Source of the DNA: Clostridiales bacterium
GTDB taxonomy: Bacteria; Bacillota; Clostridia; Christensenellales; DUVY01
Direction: 5' to 3'
Assembly (NCBI GenBank): GCA_031290295.1
Contig: JAITNT010000078.1
Coordinates: forward strand, 1-9,230
DNA length: 9,230 bases
A program made the translations under genes and the position numbers. Shown here piece by piece: positions 5,846 through 9,230 of this stretch; position 1 is the first letter of the stretch; each line of letters opens with the position of its first letter. The notes below the pieces were generated by a model, which was not told the DNA's origin, did not search any database, and saw only the letters and a list, made by a program, of their open reading frames with translations.

Positions 5846-8800
5846 ATGAATGTTAAAACGCTTAAAAGATTGAAAATAACGGCATCTGCCGTGCTCCTTG
5901 CCGGGCTTTTTACGCTGTCGGCAAGCATAATATATTTCGGTAAAACGACCGCCGCAGCGGCAAATTTTAAGGAAAACGAGAGAATGAAAGGCTTGATTTT
6001 GCCTACTGAACAGCAGTACGACTATAAGGACTGGAAGCAGACCACAATAGATTATTTGAACTACATGTTGGACGACGGAAACACTTATTCGGCCTCTAAC
6101 GGCGATAAGGGCGGCTATATGGACGAGATTCGCACCAAAAAAATCGGCCGCTATACTACCGCGGGGAACGTAAATACTTATTTTAGCGAAACCGGAAATC
6201 AGACATGGGGTATCCCGTCGTATATCGGTAGCGCCTTGTCCGACAGCGAGTCGGGCGAGGGCATCAACGTGCTTGCCGCCGTAATGAGCGGGGGGCTTGT
6301 CGGCCTGGATATGACAAGCCACACCTCGGGCAGCAAAACCGATTTTAATTATGTCAAGGGCGCCGTCGATTATTATCAGGCGGGCGGAGACAAGGTCGTG
6401 CTTAACAAGGGGCAGGGCGCGGCTACGGGCACTACCTTTTGGTACGAGCTTTTACCGGGCGTGCTGTTTTCGGTTATAGCGGCGCAATTTCCCACCGAGC
6501 AAAGCTACACATACGATATAGTCACCGAGAGCGCGAGGTCGTGGTACAAGGCGGTTGTCGGAATGGGCGGCGCCAGCGCGGACTTCAGGCACACGGCGTA
6601 TAAGCTTTCTACAAACGAGGTATTCGACGGGAGCTGGACGGAGCCGGACGCGGCGGCGGGCATGGCATATATTTTATATTCGGCATACTCGCTCAATAAG
6701 GATATCCCGGGCACGTACGCTTCGGTCGCCGAGATCGAGCAATTTCGGCAGGGCGCGGTTTGGAGCATGAACTACCTTGAAAAAATCAACTTTTCTCCGT
6801 TCTATGAGGTGTTGACCTTTCTCGCGCCGTATTTGGCGGCGCGTATGAACGCGGAGTTGCAGACAAATTACAACGTGGCAAAAATGCTTGCGTGGACGCT
6901 GGACGGGAGCTCGGCGGTACGCGGCGGCTGGGGAATGGTAACCGAGAACTGGGGCAGCGCTTATACCTCGGGGCTTATGGGCAGTCTTACGGACGGCGGC
7001 GGTTACGCGTTCGCCATGAACACCTTCGACGCTATGATGGGCTTTGCGCCTATGGTCAAGTACGACACCCGATTCGCGCAGGACATCGCCAAATGGGTTC
7101 TGTGCGTATCGCAAAGCGCGCGGCAATACTATCCCGAAATGTATACGAACGACGGCGTTGTGAATACGTATTACGGCAAGGAGGTTTGGAACGGCAATAA
7201 TCAGTCGGGCAAGTGGATAACTCAAACCGACCCCAAAGCGGAATTTATCCCCTATGAGGGCTTGAGAAAAAGTCAGCGCAAGGTGGTTTACACAAGCTCC
7301 GGCGGTCGCACAACGGCATGGAATACGGCGTTTCAGCCGTACGCGAGCGGCGATTCTTACACGTTCAACTGGAACGGGCATACCGATTACGGTCTGTACG
7401 GTGCGAGCCATGTCGGGCTTTTCGGCGCGACGATACGAGAAACAAACGTCAGCCGTATTATAGAAACCGATTTGGACGCGCTCGATATCTTTAACAACAC
7501 GGGCGGAATACGTTTCAGAATGTATTTTAACCCTTATACTACCGCAAAAAATGTAACCGTAGATGTTGCGAGCGGCGGTAATAAGCTGTACGACACTATT
7601 GAAAAACAGTTTATGACTACCGTCTCCGGCGGCGCGAACGCGTTGAGCTTCAATTTGTCGGCTGGTCAAACGGCTATTTTGGCGGAAATTCCGTCGGGCA
7701 AAACCGTAACAAAAAGCGGAAGCACCTATACCTGCGACGGTACGTTTATCGCGCAGGAGCGCGGCTCGGTCGATATGACGCTGTACAAGACGGGGACTAA
7801 CGATAAAATAAGCGACGGCGCGAATGTGGACGGTATTATCGATGCCGCTTTGACGGTATCCGTTCCCGACGGCGCGACCGTAACGTCCGTTGAGATTATT
7901 TGCGGCGGCGCGACGGTGTATGGCGCGGCAACGGCGCCGTCCGGAAGAGTGTCGATTAATACGGCGTCGCTTAAAAACGGAAACATGGATATAACGGCGC
8001 GGCTTGTTTTGGCGGGCGGCGCGGAGGAAAAATCCATTGTGTCCGTAAGGATACTAAACGTGGTAAAAACACCCGCGCTGGAGTACGAAAACGACGCGGA
8101 CATGGCGGCTAAATGGAATGCGGCTACTACCGACGTCAGGGAGAACTGGACGGGCGCGGGGACTACGGCGGCCGACCATATAGCGGTCGCCTCGGTTGCA
8201 AGCGGGGGCGGCGTGAATATAACGATACCGCAGGGGTACGCATTCGGCTTTGCGACAAGCGAGGAATTCTATGTGGACTTTTCGCGCGGGCCTATGATGG
8301 ATATAAGCATTACCGCCGTAACGCAATCGTACGCCGTAAAATTCTGGGCGGAGGGGAACACAAATCTAACGGGCGAATACCTTATACGCGACGATCAAAA
8401 AACGGGTGAATTCACCTTTGCGCTTCTTGACAAGCTCAAAGAGGAGTTGCCGTTGTTCAATCCGATAGGCGCGATGCGCGTAAGAATAACTATTTGCCCC
8501 GTCGGAGGTCCCGGCGACAGCGTAACCGTGAATTCGCTTAACGTGTATCATATGTACGGCTCGCCTAATCTCGAGGAACCGTCCTCATACGAATGGGGCT
8601 TCAAATTTCCTTCTGTTTGGTTGAGCCTATGGAACGCGAACGCGGCTTCGGGCGGACTTAACGACCCGCAATTTACCTACAATAACCGCGGTGAGATTAT
8701 TATAACCGCCGCCGCCGTTCGCGCCGGTATCGCGGGACCCTTTATCGCGGCGGACATTACGCAGAATCCCGTAATAGAAATTTCGCCGTTGTCGGTAACG

Positions 8801-9230
8801 GGCTCATATTTTGTCGGCGCGCGCTTCGAGGGCTCGGATACGCTGTATATTTTGGCGGAGAACCAAAACGGCGCGGAGCCGAACATTATAAGGATAACCG
8901 ATGCTTTACGCGCCAAATATCCCGCGTTTTCAATCCCGGCAAGCGCGAATATTCAAATTGTCGTCGGCGCGGAAGCGGGCGGGACGCTTACCTTGGGGAG
9001 CGTGGACACATATTACAAGCTGCCCGAGTGGGGCACTACGGTAAAGAATGACGCGTGGCTTGATTGGGATAAGCAGAGCGGACAATCCGTTAATGCCGAA
9101 ATGACCTTCGACGCAAGCCGCCGCGCTATTATAACCAACGTTGCGGCCGCCTCGCTTCAAACCGCCGCCGCCGGTTACAGCGGAAAATTCACGGTTAATT
9201 TTGACTACAATCCGGAGCTTAGTATATTAG
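5846..9230 (+). CDS. Giant secreted modular protein with enzyme-like helical N-terminal region, beta-sandwich, Ig-like and module-A domains (3'-truncated)
   Basis: The frame runs from ATG 5846 to the window end without a stop (1128 codons). A signal peptide is evident: basic MNVKTLKRLK, hydrophobic residues 11-30 and a likely cleavage after TTAAAA near 39. Residues about 40-480 are largely helical and rich in aromatics, like an alpha/alpha toroid: EPDAAAGMAYILYSAY (266-281), AVWSMNYLE (304-312), YLAARMNAELQ (329-339), GWGMVTENWG (361-370), TDGGGYAFAMNTFDAM (382-397), IAKWVL (414-419). Next come YGASHVGLFGA (518-528) and a beta-sandwich (about 555-640) with FNPYTTAKNV and LSAGQTAILAEIP, an arrangement typical of the all-beta domain after toroid glycosidases or lyases. 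An Ig-like domain (662-739) and module-A-like domains (745-904, 915-1057, a third from 1068) follow. From memory the helical region resembles a widespread uncharacterised family. Glycan lyase or hydrolase activity is inference; no catalytic residues can be assigned. Confidence 0.85.
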   Translation, partial: MNVKTLKRLKITASAVLLAGLFTLSASIIYFGKTTAAAANFKENERMKGLILPTEQQYDYKDWKQTTIDYLNYMLDDGNTYSASNGDKGGYMDEIRTKKIGRYTTAGNVNTYFSETGNQTWGIPSYIGSALSDSESGEGINVLAAVMSGGLVGLDMTSHTSGSKTDFNYVKGAVDYYQAGGDKVVLNKGQGAATGTTFWYELLPGVLFSVIAAQFPTEQSYTYDIVTESARSWYKAVVGMGGASADFRHTAYKLSTNEVFDGSWTEPDAAAGMAYILYSAYSLNKDIPGTYASVAEIEQFRQGAVWSMNYLEKINFSPFYEVLTFLAPYLAARMNAELQTNYNVAKMLAWTLDGSSAVRGGWGMVTENWGSAYTSGLMGSLTDGGGYAFAMNTFDAMMGFAPMVKYDTRFAQDIAKWVLCVSQSARQYYPEMYTNDGVVNTYYGKEVWNGNNQSGKWITQTDPKAEFIPYEGLRKSQRKVVYTSSGGRTTAWNTAFQPYASGDSYTFNWNGHTDYGLYGASHVGLFGATIRETNVSRIIETDLDALDIFNNTGGIRFRMYFNPYTTAKNVTVDVASGGNKLYDTIEKQFMTTVSGGANALSFNLSAGQTAILAEIPSGKTVTKSGSTYTCDGTFIAQERGSVDMTLYKTGTNDKISDGANVDGIIDAALTVSVPDGATVTSVEIICGGATVYGAATAPSGRVSINTASLKNGNMDITARLVLAGGAEEKSIVSVRILNVVKTPALEYENDADMAAKWNAATTDVRENWTGAGTTAADHIAVASVASGGGVNITIPQGYAFGFATSEEFYVDFSRGPMMDISITAVTQSYAVKFWAEGNTNLTGEYLIRDDQKTGEFTFALLDKLKEELPLFNPIGAMRVRITICPVGGPGDSVTVNSLNVYHMYGSPNLEEPSSYEWGFKFPSVWLSLWNANAASGGLNDPQFTYNNRGEIIITAAAVRAGIAGPFIAADITQNPVIEISPLSVTGSYFVGARFEGSDTLYILAENQNGAEPNIIRITDALRAKYPAFSIPASANIQIVVGAEAGGTLTLGSVDTYYKLPEWGTTVKNDAWLDWDKQSGQSVNAEMTFDASRRAIITNVAAASLQTAAAGYSGKFTVNFDYNPELSIL
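7829..8062 (+). other. Ig-like domain in the giant secreted protein
   Basis: Residues 662-739 have the alternating strands of a bacterial Ig-like domain: LTVSVPDGATVTSVEIICGG, then GRVSINTASLKNGNMDITA and a closing strand SIVSVRILNV. It probably spaces the helical and beta-sandwich part from the module-A tail. Confidence 0.5.
8078..9230 (+). other. Module-A-like copies A4, A5 and partial A6
   Basis: There are two complete beta-rich domains (about 8078-8557 and 8588-9016), and a third begins near 9047 and is cut by the window end. They carry W near the start (AAKWNAAT, SVWLSLWNAN, AWLDWDKQSG). The core strand pair YVDFSRGPMMDISI and IAADITQNPVIEIS is followed by QSYAVKFW and GSYFVGARF. The closing strands are SVTVNSLNVYHM and LTLGSVDTYYKL. 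The core P-x-x-x-I...Y pattern matches A1 and A2 of the lipoprotein. The assignment as one family is by eye. Confidence 0.5.

Noticed and set aside
6674..7669. Long minus-strand open frame (331 codons) opposite the giant secreted protein gene
   Set aside because: It is antisense to a continuous + strand frame with a signal peptide and domain structure. Its translation is arginine/histidine-rich with no recognisable domain, as expected from a GC-rich shadow frame.

Overview
This window looks like part of a surface or secreted glycan-utilisation locus from a Gram-positive-type anaerobe, probably an uncultured member of the Bacillota (Clostridia). The grounds are a DUF3502-type ABC solute-binding protein (a Bacillota-typical family), a lipobox lipoprotein, strong GGAGG-like ribosome binding sites, short intergenic gaps and uniform moderately GC-rich codon use (GCG, GGC, AGC and ATA are common). 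The lineage assignment is inference. I see no rRNA, tRNA, CRISPR array, insertion sequence or phage gene.

All four genes are on the + strand, and both ends of the window cut a gene. (1) Positions 3-896 hold the C-terminal 297 residues of an extracellular solute-binding protein with a DUF3502 tail. (2) Positions 927-2471 encode a 514-residue RCC1-type beta-propeller with a signal peptide, seven recognisable blade motifs and one C-terminal membrane anchor. (3) Positions 2573-5728 encode a 1051-residue lipoprotein made of six fibronectin-III-like domains and three copies of a larger beta-rich module, here called module A. (4) From 5846 to the window end runs a very large secreted protein (1128 codons visible, no stop). 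It has a helical, enzyme-like N-terminal region, a beta-sandwich, an Ig-like domain and at least two and a half further module-A-like domains.

Genes 1 and 2 are 30 bp apart and probably co-transcribed. Gene 3 follows after 101 bp with its own strong ribosome binding site and possibly a weak promoter. A GC-rich hairpin plus T-tract lies between genes 3 and 4 and looks like an intrinsic terminator. It sits so close to gene 4 that it may act as an attenuator.

The working model is inference. The ABC importer imports an oligosaccharide, the membrane-anchored propeller and the multi-domain lipoprotein form a cell-surface binding scaffold, and the giant protein is the polymer-acting or polymer-binding partner. 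Module A occurs in both the lipoprotein and the giant protein, which is the best internal evidence that the two work on a common ligand. The most unusual local sequence feature is a run of nine G in the lipoprotein gene, where a one-base slip in either direction causes early termination.
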